Shown piece by piece: positions 9,286-17,705 of a stretch of DNA of 64,000 nt. The stretch is taken from assembly GCF_012030425.1 (NCBI RefSeq), contig NZ_JAAUVN010000001.1:496001-560000 (forward strand), in the 5' to 3' direction. Both the position numbers and the translations under genes were made by a program. Every line of letters begins with the position of its first letter. Within the stretch, counting starts at the first letter, position 1. The notes under the pieces are model-generated. The model saw only the letters and a list, made by a program, of their open reading frames with translations. It did no database searches and was not told the origin of the DNA. The DNA is from Sphingobacterium sp. B16(2022). Lineage in GTDB: Bacteria; Bacteroidota; Bacteroidia; Sphingobacteriales; Sphingobacteriaceae.

Positions 9286-10575
9286 TTAGTTCGTATTCTG
9301 ATCAATACCTTCTAGGGTTTTGCCTTTTGTTTCAGGAAGGAATAGGATGAAAATAAAGGATAGAACGACCATTATTCCATAAAAGAGAAAAATATAGAAT
9401 CCGCCATTTTCTCCTCCTTCTACGATAACAGGAAATATCCAGGAAATGATAGCGGCAAATATCCAGTGTGTCGTGCTTCCGAGTGAAGAACCTTTGGCGC
9501 GTATTTCATTAGGAAATATTTCTGCAAGAAATACCCAGATTACAGCGCCCTGCGATAGTGCAAATGCCCCAATAAAGCCAATGATATAAAACAAGAGATA
9601 GGTGGAATGGCCTGATTTGAGACCGAAAGCGGTAAGCATTAGGAATATAAACATGCCCACTGCTCCTGTCAAGAGTAATTTTTTTCTACCAAATTTGTCA
9701 ATGATACTCATGCCTAGAAAGGTGAATACCACATTGGTGCCTCCAATAAAGATCGGTTGGAGGTAACTGAGCTGTGCTTCAAAACCTGCGATTTCAAAGA
9801 TGCGGGGAGCGTAATACAGGATCGCGTTGATACCGGTCATCTGATTAAAAAATGCGAGAAGTACGGCAAAAGCAATCGGTTTATAATACTTCTTCTGCCA
9901 CAGAGAAGGTGAATGACGGGTATTTTCGGTCTGCTGCGTTTGTGTCAGAGCCGATTGTCCCAGTGTATGGAATACGGCATTTGCTTCATCGATATTGCGA
10001 TGTAAAGCGAGCCAACGTGGGCTTTCTGGAATTTTTTTCAGGAGTACGTAAAAGATTCCGGCAGGTAAAGCCATGATGGCAAGCATATACCGCCAAGCAT
10101 GATCCCCGGTATCTGCAAAAAGAAAATTGGTACAATAAGCCACAAGTATCCCACTTACGATCATAATCTGAAAGAGCCCTGTTAATTTACCTCGGTCTTT
10201 GGCCGGTGATATTTCGGAAATATAAACAGGTCCGACCACCGAACTGATACCAACGGCTAGGCCCCCTAGGAATCTAAAGAGTAGAAACAAGCTCCAAAAA
10301 GGGGAGGCACCACAGCCAATGGCCGAGAGCAGATATAAAAGTGCGATGGCGCTCAGGACGGGTTTTCGGCCGTAACGTTCTGAAAAACGGCCAGCGACAA
10401 TAGCGCCCACGATGGTTCCGATTAGTGATATGGAAACTGTCAGTCCATGCCAGAAAGCATCGAGTTGCCACAGTTTTTGAATGATCTGTTCGGCACCTGA
10501 AATTACTGCAGTTTCAAAACCGAATAAAAAGCCGCCTAGGGCAGCTATTAATGAAAACTTCCAAACATTTTTCAT
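9286..10575 (-). CDS. MFS sugar porter (inner-membrane monosaccharide transporter)
   Basis: 429 aa, 12 predicted membrane segments. Sugar-porter signatures are present in order: GFLFGFETAVISGA in helix 1, GRFSERYGRKP in the 2-3 loop, PESPRWL after helix 6, QMTGINAILYYAP in helix 7 and PETKGKTLE at the C-terminus. Such proteins take up hexoses or pentoses with protons. Its ATG overlaps the stop of the ROK kinase by 4 nt (ATGA), so the two are translationally coupled: import then phosphorylation of the freed monosaccharide, plausibly mannose given the GH76 neighbours. Substrate is inferred. Confidence 0.92.
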   Translation of the reverse strand: MKNVWKFSLIAALGGFLFGFETAVISGAEQIIQKLWQLDAFWHGLTVSISLIGTIVGAIVAGRFSERYGRKPVLSAIALLYLLSAIGCGASPFWSLFLLFRFLGGLAVGISSVVGPVYISEISPAKDRGKLTGLFQIMIVSGILVAYCTNFLFADTGDHAWRYMLAIMALPAGIFYVLLKKIPESPRWLALHRNIDEANAVFHTLGQSALTQTQQTENTRHSPSLWQKKYYKPIAFAVLLAFFNQMTGINAILYYAPRIFEIAGFEAQLSYLQPIFIGGTNVVFTFLGMSIIDKFGRKKLLLTGAVGMFIFLMLTAFGLKSGHSTYLLFYIIGFIGAFALSQGAVIWVFLAEIFPNEIRAKGSSLGSTTHWIFAAIISWIFPVIVEGGENGGFYIFLFYGIMVVLSFIFILFLPETKGKTLEGIDQNTN

Positions 10576-11420
10576 AAGCTAAGTGAGGTTGCTAATCCTA
10601 AAAATAAATTCCAGCTGTTAAATGAGGCAACATATATGGGCATGTTGATTTCTTTTTGAACGGCCGGGAGAAAAAGGTGATGCGATTTGGCAATACTTCC
10701 GCCTAAAATCAACCCTTCTGGTTTAAGCGTAAGGATGTGGAGTTTGATAAAATCGACTAAGGCTTCTGCAAGAAATGAAAAGGCTGCTGTCCGTTCCTGA
10801 ATCAATTTTTCGTTGTCGACCAGCGCTTTGATATGCGCTATTCCATCTGTTCCATTTTGCTTGAGATGCGAAAGTATACCTCTGGTGGAGATAAAATCTT
10901 CGGCTATACCTGTACGGAATGGTGCCGACCCATAATTTAGGTCGCTGACCTGTTTGTCGGTGTAAAAAGCCGATCCTAAACCTGTCCCAAGACTTAGACC
11001 TGCAATCCGTTTGTCTTGCAGGTTATGGTGATAAAGTTCGCCCAGTAGAAATGCTTTTGCATCGTTGATAAATTTGATATTTTCTCCATAGACACCATAT
11101 TGTTTCATAAAATGAGATTTGATATCCATCTGCAATAGGGACTGATACTTATGCATGCCGTCCATCAGGCAGATCCCATTTTCATAATCAAAAGGTCCTG
11201 GAATAGAGACGATCATGGCATCAATTTTTTCATGTTCACTGTTCCAGACCGATTGGATGATTTGGTCCCACTGCGCTAAAATAATATCACGGCTTGCTGC
11301 ACTGTCCACATCACCTTGCATCTCTTTGATGGGAAAATATTGTTTTCTTTCTTTTTTAAGGGATGCTGCCGTCAGGTGTGAACCGCCGATATCGATACAG
11401 ATTGTAATGTTATCTTTCAT
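10572..11420 (-). CDS. ROK-family sugar kinase
   Basis: 282 aa. N-terminal phosphate-binding segment DIGGSHLTAA, SIPGPFDYENG, the catalytic-Asp segment FINDAKAF and the second glycine loop SLGTGLGSAF mark a ROK kinase. The zinc motif common in this family (CxCGxxGCxE) is not present, so it belongs to the zinc-less branch. Together with the coupled porter it should make hexose-6-phosphate, mannose or fructose being the likely substrates here (inference). A perfect 18-bp LacI-type palindrome lies 117 bp upstream. Confidence 0.85.
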   Translation of the reverse strand: MKDNITICIDIGGSHLTAASLKKERKQYFPIKEMQGDVDSAASRDIILAQWDQIIQSVWNSEHEKIDAMIVSIPGPFDYENGICLMDGMHKYQSLLQMDIKSHFMKQYGVYGENIKFINDAKAFLLGELYHHNLQDKRIAGLSLGTGLGSAFYTDKQVSDLNYGSAPFRTGIAEDFISTRGILSHLKQNGTDGIAHIKALVDNEKLIQERTAAFSFLAEALVDFIKLHILTLKPEGLILGGSIAKSHHLFLPAVQKEINMPIYVASFNSWNLFLGLATSLSL

Positions 11421-11536
11421 AGTGCAGTATTTGTTGAGCCATGAAAAGGAAGTAGGGATTGCCGATCATAAGGCAACAGGAGTTCTCCAAGTTTATTTGA
11501 GTAAGCATGATTTATAATGGTTGATTAAGAATAATT

Positions 11537-11554
11537 AGCAAAACCGGTTTTGCT
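11537..11554. promoter_or_regulatory. LacI-type operator before ROK kinase gene
   Basis: Perfect 18-bp palindrome AGCAAAACCGGTTTTGCT in the gap between the lacI-type stop and the ROK start. It shares the AAACCGGTTT core with the site upstream of susC. Confidence 0.8.
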
Positions 11555-11597
11555 ATTTTTGTAAAACTAGAGAATTAAAATAAATTCTCCAATTTTT

Positions 11598-12587
11598 TTA
11601 CAAAGAACTTTTTCGAATTTGTAATTCTGAAGGGATAATATCTTCTGCAATACACTTTTCTTTGGCCGTTAATTGGGTCATGAGCATGTGTACGATACTT
11701 TTTGCGATTTTTTCCAGAGGCTGGCGGATACAGGAAACTGGTGGTTGTACGAGTTCAAATATTTCGTGGTCATCGAAAGTGATGAAGGCTAATTGACGTT
11801 CGTTTTGAAGATTTTGAAGGGCTTTTATACCCATCACACAGAGGTAATTGGTACTAAAATAAAGCGCATCAAGATGCGCATTTTTGTCTAACCATTCGCG
11901 TATCTCTTTCCAACCATGTTCTTTTTTTTTGCTGAAACTGGTTAAACACACATGTGGCTTCAGGCTATGCTGATCGAGCGTGGTGAGGTAGGCCTGTAGT
12001 CTATCCTGCATTTGCGGTTGTTGCGAATTGATGGTGACCATTCCGATGTTCCGGTATCCCTGTTCTAAAAGATGTTGAATTGCCGTGCTGCTGGCTTCAT
12101 AATTATTGGTGCCCACATAATTGGCGTCAATGCCCAAGATCTTTCGGTCGAACAGCACAATAGGTGTATTGCTGTCGACGATGCGTTTTACTTCTTTCTC
12201 GATATGGTCTGTGGGCGCCAGAATTAAGCCATCAACTTGCTTATCGATCATGGTCTGTATGATTTCAGCAGCAAGTTTATTATTGCCCATAGTACTGCTG
12301 TAAAGTACTTGATATTCGTACTGGCGTAAATATTCTTCAATGTACAAGGCTATTGGACCAAAGAATGAGTCACCGATGTTTTCAACGATGAGACCAATGG
12401 TCCGAGATTTGCCTGTTGCTAAGCTTTTCGCTAATGCATTTGGCTTGTAACCAATTTCTTCAATATAATCTAAAACACGTTTTGTGAGTACTTTACTGAT
12501 CCTGCTTTTCTCTGCTTTTCCATTGATGACCAATGAAACGGTCGATTTGGATACGTTTAAATGTTTTGCAATTTCACTGATGGACAT
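11598..12587 (-). CDS. LacI-family transcriptional regulator
   Basis: 329 aa from the ATG at 12587; a TTG three codons upstream is possible but less likely. N-terminal LacI helix-turn-helix (ISEIAKHLNVSKSTVSLVI, residues about 3-21), hinge segment PNALAKSLATGKSRTIGLIV, then a periplasmic-binding-protein-like sensor domain. It should repress or activate the adjacent ROK/porter unit and the susC operon through the shared AAACCGGTTT palindromes, with a sugar or sugar phosphate as inducer. Most SusC/D loci use sigma/anti-sigma or hybrid two-component regulators, so a LacI regulator is a less common arrangement. Confidence 0.92.
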   Translation of the reverse strand: MSISEIAKHLNVSKSTVSLVINGKAEKSRISKVLTKRVLDYIEEIGYKPNALAKSLATGKSRTIGLIVENIGDSFFGPIALYIEEYLRQYEYQVLYSSTMGNNKLAAEIIQTMIDKQVDGLILAPTDHIEKEVKRIVDSNTPIVLFDRKILGIDANYVGTNNYEASSTAIQHLLEQGYRNIGMVTINSQQPQMQDRLQAYLTTLDQHSLKPHVCLTSFSKKKEHGWKEIREWLDKNAHLDALYFSTNYLCVMGIKALQNLQNERQLAFITFDDHEIFELVQPPVSCIRQPLEKIAKSIVHMLMTQLTAKEKCIAEDIIPSELQIRKSSL

Positions 12588-12912
12588 ATGTACCAAATTT
12601 TATTGAAGCCAAAGTACATATTTTATATCATTTATTAAGAAAGTCTGACCAATCCGGGTAGATTAAATCAGCGAGAGGCTTAGTATCAAGGTTTTTAACG
12701 GTAATCTCAAATAGGAACAAAAGAATATCTTAAAATAAAGTAAATTTTATTCTAAATCCGTAATTGCACTCTTCGATTATTGTTATTTGATGATTTAAAT
12801 AGCTTCAAACGCACGTTTTCTTTTCTCTAAAATTTATATTTGATGTTTAATCTGTCAAAATTTTATATATTTAGTTTTGACAATAAAGGTTTAACAATTC
12901 GTAAAGGCAATT
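12588..12912 (+). other. intergenic region, promoter of WGR gene
   Basis: AT-rich 325-bp gap between divergent genes. A perfect Bacteroidota -7 box TATATTTG lies at 12835-12842, about 70 nt before the WGR start, without a convincing -33 box. No repeat or small gene seen. Confidence 0.4.
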
Positions 12913-15900
12913 ATGTTTAAGCATCTAAAATTCATTGACGGTACATCTGATAAATTCTGGGAAATACAAACAAACGGTGCAACACATACAGTGACTTATG
13001 GTAGAAATGGTACTGCTGGGCAATCAAAAGATAAAACATTTGATAGTGAAGAAGCGTGTCTCAGGGATGCGGAGAAGCTTATTAATGAGAAAACTAAGAA
13101 AGGATATTCGGAGGATGGAACTGTAGAAGTAGCGCCACAAGTTACAAAAGATGGAACTGTGCGGAAACCTAACGCCTCAGCGCAGCGTAAAGAAGAAGCG
13201 GTGAAGCGTATTAAAGAGATCATCAGTAAAGGAAGTGTATCTGATATTATTCCTTATCTGGAAGAATATGCAAGTGGGAATCTAGAGGTTATTAAAAAGG
13301 AGATTCGTGCTGCCAAACGCTATTGGGTTGATTATGTGGATCTCTCCAAAGATCCTTTGTTTAAGTCTAAGGCACAGTATGATTGGGGTATACGCGGGAC
13401 AAAGGGGCAGCAACGAATGGTCAAATTATTGGCTTTAGCGACCTTTAGCGGTTCGGATGCCGCTAGCTGGGATGTATTTATCGAATTAATCAATCAAGTG
13501 CGAAGCCCTGAAGTTGACCAGATTCTAACGTATGCCAAACCCAATTGGCTGACACCATATTTGCTGCAATACGTGCGTAAAAATACGTGGCAATCTGTTG
13601 ATTATGATACTTTAAGGTATGCGGAAAGTAAGGGGTTTCTGGAATTTGAACCGGAGGTTTACGCAAATTCGATGTCAAGACTCCATAATCCATCAGCTGC
13701 TTTACTGAGTTTTTTTACAACAGACGAATTGACCATACAGCGCGATATTCCACTTGTTTTTGATTATGAAACACCTATCCATACGGTTTACTCTAATTAT
13801 AGGTGTGAAAATCAGGTCAATGAACTGACCTGGGATAAGATATTTGATCAATTGCTAGCCGATAATAAAATTGATAAAGCGTTTATTTTAACAAGTGCGT
13901 TGGAGGTTCAAACCAAAAATTGGAACATTAACCTGAAGAGTTATTTTAGAAAATTGATCGATCGGATAGGCGTGGATGAGAAAATGTTACTGGAGCATCA
14001 GGAGTTATTTTTCCCCTTGCTGCATGCTGAAAATAGTGCGGTGATCAATTTCGTCGTCGATACTTTAAAACCTTATTTTGCACATGCTGACTTTAGATTG
14101 GAAGAATTTCTAACCTGGTCTGAGGGTCTTTTTATGCGCAATGATATTAAATCGGCACTTAAAACGCTACTGGTACAATTTGATAAATTGCTTAAAAACC
14201 GTCCCGAAGTAAAAGAACAATTTATTCTTCAGGCGGCCGATATCTTTATGGTCCAGGATCTGCAATTGCAGGATCGAGCGGCGAAATTTATATTAAAACA
14301 TCAGAAAGATCCGATAGAAGCGCTTACAGAAAAACTTACCCTTTACAGTGCGCAAATGCTGGGAAGTATTCCTGCAGATTTAAAAAATTTAATGGTGGCA
14401 TCCAGCTATACTGAACAGGAAATCTTAATTGAATTATTGATCAGTACTGGAGAGGAATATGTTTTTGATCCAGTGAACGAAAAAAAACTCCAGCAGCCTT
14501 TTACTTATCCTGCGAGTTGGAATGATATTTTGTTTAAAATTGGAGAGGTCATCGGTAGTACAGATGCCGTTCAGATGGAAATATTGATGAATGCCTGGGT
14601 CTTGCACAGAGCGACTTTTCCGGCGGATTATAAGGAGCAGCTGGATCCCTATATCAATCAGCTTAAGAAAGTTTACCGGGAATCGCAATGGTTTCAGCAC
14701 TTTTCTGGGGTATTTTTAAATATGTACTTCCAGCCGAATAAGATCTATCAGAATACGGATCGATACTCAAACTATTCCAAATGGGCGAGTATGATCGGAG
14801 AGCAGTTAACACAGCTACAGCGCCATATCGCAAAAGAAATTCAATTGCCTTTATTGAGTTTACCGACGCATGAACCTTTTTGGATTGCTCCTCAAATAGT
14901 GGTTCAACGTATTTTAGATTATCAAGATAAAGGCGTAGCCCTAGATTTATTGGATCTGTCTATCGCTTTGAGCCGTACGGTTCGGGAAGATCTGGATGGT
15001 GTTGTAGCGTTGATCGATCAGATAAACGACAGTCAGGTCAAAGCAGTTCTGACCTATGCGTTAGGATTTGATGACGAACTGAAAATTGAAAAAAAATCAT
15101 GGGTCAAAAAGCTTTTATCTTCATCCGATAATGCGCATGTGGGCTGGCTGGGTGTTTGGGCTACTGTTGCCCGGACGCATTATCCAGAGGCTGTTTTTCC
15201 GGAATTTGAAGATGAAAATTTGAAAGACATACCCTTTGCCGTAGCGCCTTTCCAACCGGAGCTTACGTTTACACCTTCTTATTATCAGGGATATAATTAT
15301 CAGACTAAAAAATCAGAAATGGTGTATGATGGTGAAAAATTAAGTTTCCACTTTCCAAACTTCAAACAAGAACCGCACACCTTTATTTACCACAAGGATA
15401 TTTATCAACGGGGCAAGGACAGTTTGCATAGTTATTATCTGTATAAAGATGATATCTCTTACATGCATAGTGTGATGCCTCAGAATACCGAAAGTCTTTC
15501 TTTGTTTCTGACCTTGGGGTTAGCGGCTAAATGTGATCAAGGTGGAAAGACGCCGATCGGCTATTTGCAGGAAATGATGTATGATTTCTTTAACTTTGAT
15601 CGGCAGTCGGTGCTATTTTTAGCGACTTCATGTTTTAACAAAGAAAAAGAAGTTCGGGCCATGGCTACAGAAGTGCTCATCACGGCCATCGATAGGCATC
15701 GATTACCGGTTCACGATCTGGGGCATTTCCTGGGCATCCTGATGAGTCATACTTATGGTCCATTAGGAAGATTAGAGGAGGTTTTGGGGCAGTGCCGGGA
15801 TATCTCTTCCAAACATAATAATGCTTTGATGCAGGTGATCAATCAGATGCTCCTGGATTACACTATAGCTGAAAAAATGCCGACTAATTTCAAGAAACTG

Positions 15901-16026
15901 ATTGAACTATATTATGATCTGGTACATAAGGAAAATCAGGAAATTTCCATTGAAATGAAGCAGGTATTTGAGAAATTAATGGTTTTTAAATCATTACAAC
16001 CGATATTAAAAAAATTAAGCAAATAA
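12913..16026 (+). CDS. WGR-domain protein with large helical repeat-like body
   Basis: 1037 aa, no signal peptide, cytoplasmic. Residues 1-70 form a WGR domain (KFWEIQ, YGRNGTAGQ), a nucleic-acid-binding fold found in PARPs and in MolR/YehI-type bacterial proteins. The remainder is helical with HEAT-like character and ends in a Lys-rich tail; it resembles proteins of the DUF6493/DUF4132 kind, but I cannot assign it firmly. The next gene, encoding a SWIM zinc-finger protein, begins 3 bp after its stop, so they are co-translated. In enterobacteria WGR and SWIM proteins occur with MoxR ATPase and VWA genes (yeh cluster); neither is present here. Function unknown. Confidence 0.75.
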   Translation: MFKHLKFIDGTSDKFWEIQTNGATHTVTYGRNGTAGQSKDKTFDSEEACLRDAEKLINEKTKKGYSEDGTVEVAPQVTKDGTVRKPNASAQRKEEAVKRIKEIISKGSVSDIIPYLEEYASGNLEVIKKEIRAAKRYWVDYVDLSKDPLFKSKAQYDWGIRGTKGQQRMVKLLALATFSGSDAASWDVFIELINQVRSPEVDQILTYAKPNWLTPYLLQYVRKNTWQSVDYDTLRYAESKGFLEFEPEVYANSMSRLHNPSAALLSFFTTDELTIQRDIPLVFDYETPIHTVYSNYRCENQVNELTWDKIFDQLLADNKIDKAFILTSALEVQTKNWNINLKSYFRKLIDRIGVDEKMLLEHQELFFPLLHAENSAVINFVVDTLKPYFAHADFRLEEFLTWSEGLFMRNDIKSALKTLLVQFDKLLKNRPEVKEQFILQAADIFMVQDLQLQDRAAKFILKHQKDPIEALTEKLTLYSAQMLGSIPADLKNLMVASSYTEQEILIELLISTGEEYVFDPVNEKKLQQPFTYPASWNDILFKIGEVIGSTDAVQMEILMNAWVLHRATFPADYKEQLDPYINQLKKVYRESQWFQHFSGVFLNMYFQPNKIYQNTDRYSNYSKWASMIGEQLTQLQRHIAKEIQLPLLSLPTHEPFWIAPQIVVQRILDYQDKGVALDLLDLSIALSRTVREDLDGVVALIDQINDSQVKAVLTYALGFDDELKIEKKSWVKKLLSSSDNAHVGWLGVWATVARTHYPEAVFPEFEDENLKDIPFAVAPFQPELTFTPSYYQGYNYQTKKSEMVYDGEKLSFHFPNFKQEPHTFIYHKDIYQRGKDSLHSYYLYKDDISYMHSVMPQNTESLSLFLTLGLAAKCDQGGKTPIGYLQEMMYDFFNFDRQSVLFLATSCFNKEKEVRAMATEVLITAIDRHRLPVHDLGHFLGILMSHTYGPLGRLEEVLGQCRDISSKHNNALMQVINQMLLDYTIAEKMPTNFKKLIELYYDLVHKENQEISIEMKQVFEKLMVFKSLQPILKKLSK

Positions 16027-16029
16027 GAC

Positions 16030-17364
16030 ATGGCAATTACAGATTTAGCGTTCAGCTACAGCAATAATTCAACACTTGTACAGCAATCAGGAATGCAGCA
16101 ATTGGTGCTTGCCCACCAGTCCGAATTAAGTGAGGTAAGTGCTGTTCCGTGTTTTTTCTGGGGCAGTATTACCGATCCGCTATTAACTTCAAAATGCTTA
16201 TTGACATTGGCCAAAGTGGTGCAGTCTAGTTTTGGACCGGTACCCCCGAGCCTACGGGATCCTATTGTATCTGCTGGTACAGATCAGATCCGCTTTGAAG
16301 GATTCTCTTCCTGCAATGGTGTGTATGCACGGGTTGACCTGCTTGAAGATGCCATTGATGGCGAGTTTATCAGCAGTGGTACGACCAATGTAGACTTTAA
16401 TGAGCCTATGCTCAATGCTTTAAATGCCGTTAAAAAAACGGAGAAAATGGTGCTGGGTGTCGGAAGTAAAGAGGTTTCCATCAGTACCGATAAAACCAAA
16501 GTAGTGGAAAAGAAAGTCACTTTACCACCCCGATGGATCAAAGGATTGACTTCTGTACAGCTTTATCTTGCCGGTATGCAAGAAAAATACAGTTTGTCCA
16601 AAATACAGATTATCCAACTGTTTCAGGGCATTCCAAAAGGGAATGTGAAAGGTGAGTTATTCCTGAGCCAAAGAGGGCCCAGGTTTGTGTTTTCACCTAT
16701 TGCAACAGCGGGATCAGTACGCGTAGGCGGTGTACAGCGCTTGCGTTTATTGGAGGGAATCTTGCCTTATGCGGAAAAGTTGATCGTCTATCAGGAAGAC
16801 GGAGGCGAGAGTTGTGCCTTTGTTGCCGATTTTGGTAAGATCAGACTTTCGTTGGCATTATCGCCCGATAACTACCGTGGTTTTTCAGGGGAAGGAAATG
16901 TATTGGAAAATATGGTCAAGGCGGTGCCTCAAGAATGGGTACATGCCGTGAACAGCCTGCTCAAGTCCAATGCACTTTTTGATCCGACTTTATTAGCGAT
17001 AGAACACGATGTGGATTTTGCATCCATGGATACCTTGACAGGTTCCCTTTCCTCAATAGGTTTACTCGGGTATGATCTGCACGATCATCAGCATTATTAC
17101 CGCAGATTGCCCTTCAAGACAGAGCGTATTCTTGCTCTAAATCCAAGATTGAAGAATGCACAGAAATTAGTGACAACAGATGGTGTTCAATTTGTCAAAA
17201 ATACGCCAAACTATATCGAAGCCCGAGTTGAAGGTTCGGGTGTAAAGCATACCGTGATTATTGCTGGAGACAAACAGCAATGTACCTGTGACTGGTTTAC
17301 GAATCATCAAGGAAAACGCGGACTGTGTAAACATATTTTAGCAGTGAAAATGCTAAATGGCTAG
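16030..17364 (+). CDS. SWIM zinc-finger protein
   Basis: 444 aa, cytoplasmic. The C-terminal SWIM motif CxCx(12)CxH is complete: C418, C420, C433, H435. The rest is unrecognised: an N-terminal region with FFWGSITDPLLTSKCLLTLAKVV-like helices and a central basic patch before PPRWIKGL. SWIM fingers bind DNA or protein partners. The start lies 3 bp after the WGR gene stop, implying a fixed protein pair. The last 58 codons and the terminator recur as a decayed copy at 21174-21446, beyond the next two genes. Confidence 0.8.
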   Translation: MAITDLAFSYSNNSTLVQQSGMQQLVLAHQSELSEVSAVPCFFWGSITDPLLTSKCLLTLAKVVQSSFGPVPPSLRDPIVSAGTDQIRFEGFSSCNGVYARVDLLEDAIDGEFISSGTTNVDFNEPMLNALNAVKKTEKMVLGVGSKEVSISTDKTKVVEKKVTLPPRWIKGLTSVQLYLAGMQEKYSLSKIQIIQLFQGIPKGNVKGELFLSQRGPRFVFSPIATAGSVRVGGVQRLRLLEGILPYAEKLIVYQEDGGESCAFVADFGKIRLSLALSPDNYRGFSGEGNVLENMVKAVPQEWVHAVNSLLKSNALFDPTLLAIEHDVDFASMDTLTGSLSSIGLLGYDLHDHQHYYRRLPFKTERILALNPRLKNAQKLVTTDGVQFVKNTPNYIEARVEGSGVKHTVIIAGDKQQCTCDWFTNHQGKRGLCKHILAVKMLNG

Positions 17365-17466
17365 TCTTGTATTCAGAAAGCTGAAGTTTTGGTGAAAACA
17401 AACATCAAAGCTTCGCGGTTATTATTAATTAAAGATGCTTTCCTTAGTTGGAAAGCATTTTTTTTA
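17189..17466 (+). repeat. direct repeat, copy A (SWIM gene 3' end plus terminator)
   Basis: This 278-bp stretch (end of the SWIM gene and its terminator) recurs in the same orientation at 21174-21446. The coding 176 bp align without gaps with 14 mismatches (92% identity, counted by eye); the non-coding tail is less similar. The copies bracket the PhoX-like and peroxidase genes. Confidence 0.92.
17435..17465 (+). terminator. intrinsic terminator of WGR/SWIM operon
   Basis: 9-bp stem ATGCTTTCC / GGAAAGCAT, 6-nt loop, followed by a run of T. Confidence 0.85.
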
Positions 17467-17693
17467 GCATTTTAAATAAATCTAACACAAAATATTTCAT
17501 GTCTGAGATTGAAGGCTTATCCTGTGTAGAAGTAAATAGACCGATCTCAGGATCGTTGTGTTTTAAAGAATTACTCCCTGCGATAACAAGTGTAGATGTA
17601 CCTGTTGTCTGCTAAGATAGACAGTCTTTTTAATCGCTGTGCAACAATTTTTTTATTTAAAATGAATTTAATGTAGGGGTAATGTGCATATGA

Positions 17694-17701
17694 TACTTTT
17701 A
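17694..17701 (+). promoter_or_regulatory. candidate -7 box of PhoX-like gene
   Basis: TACTTTTA matches 7 of 8 positions of TAnnTTTG and lies 4 nt before the ATG. No good -33 box. The remaining 17466-17693 sequence holds nothing else recognisable. Confidence 0.4.
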
Positions 17702-17705
17702 CAGC

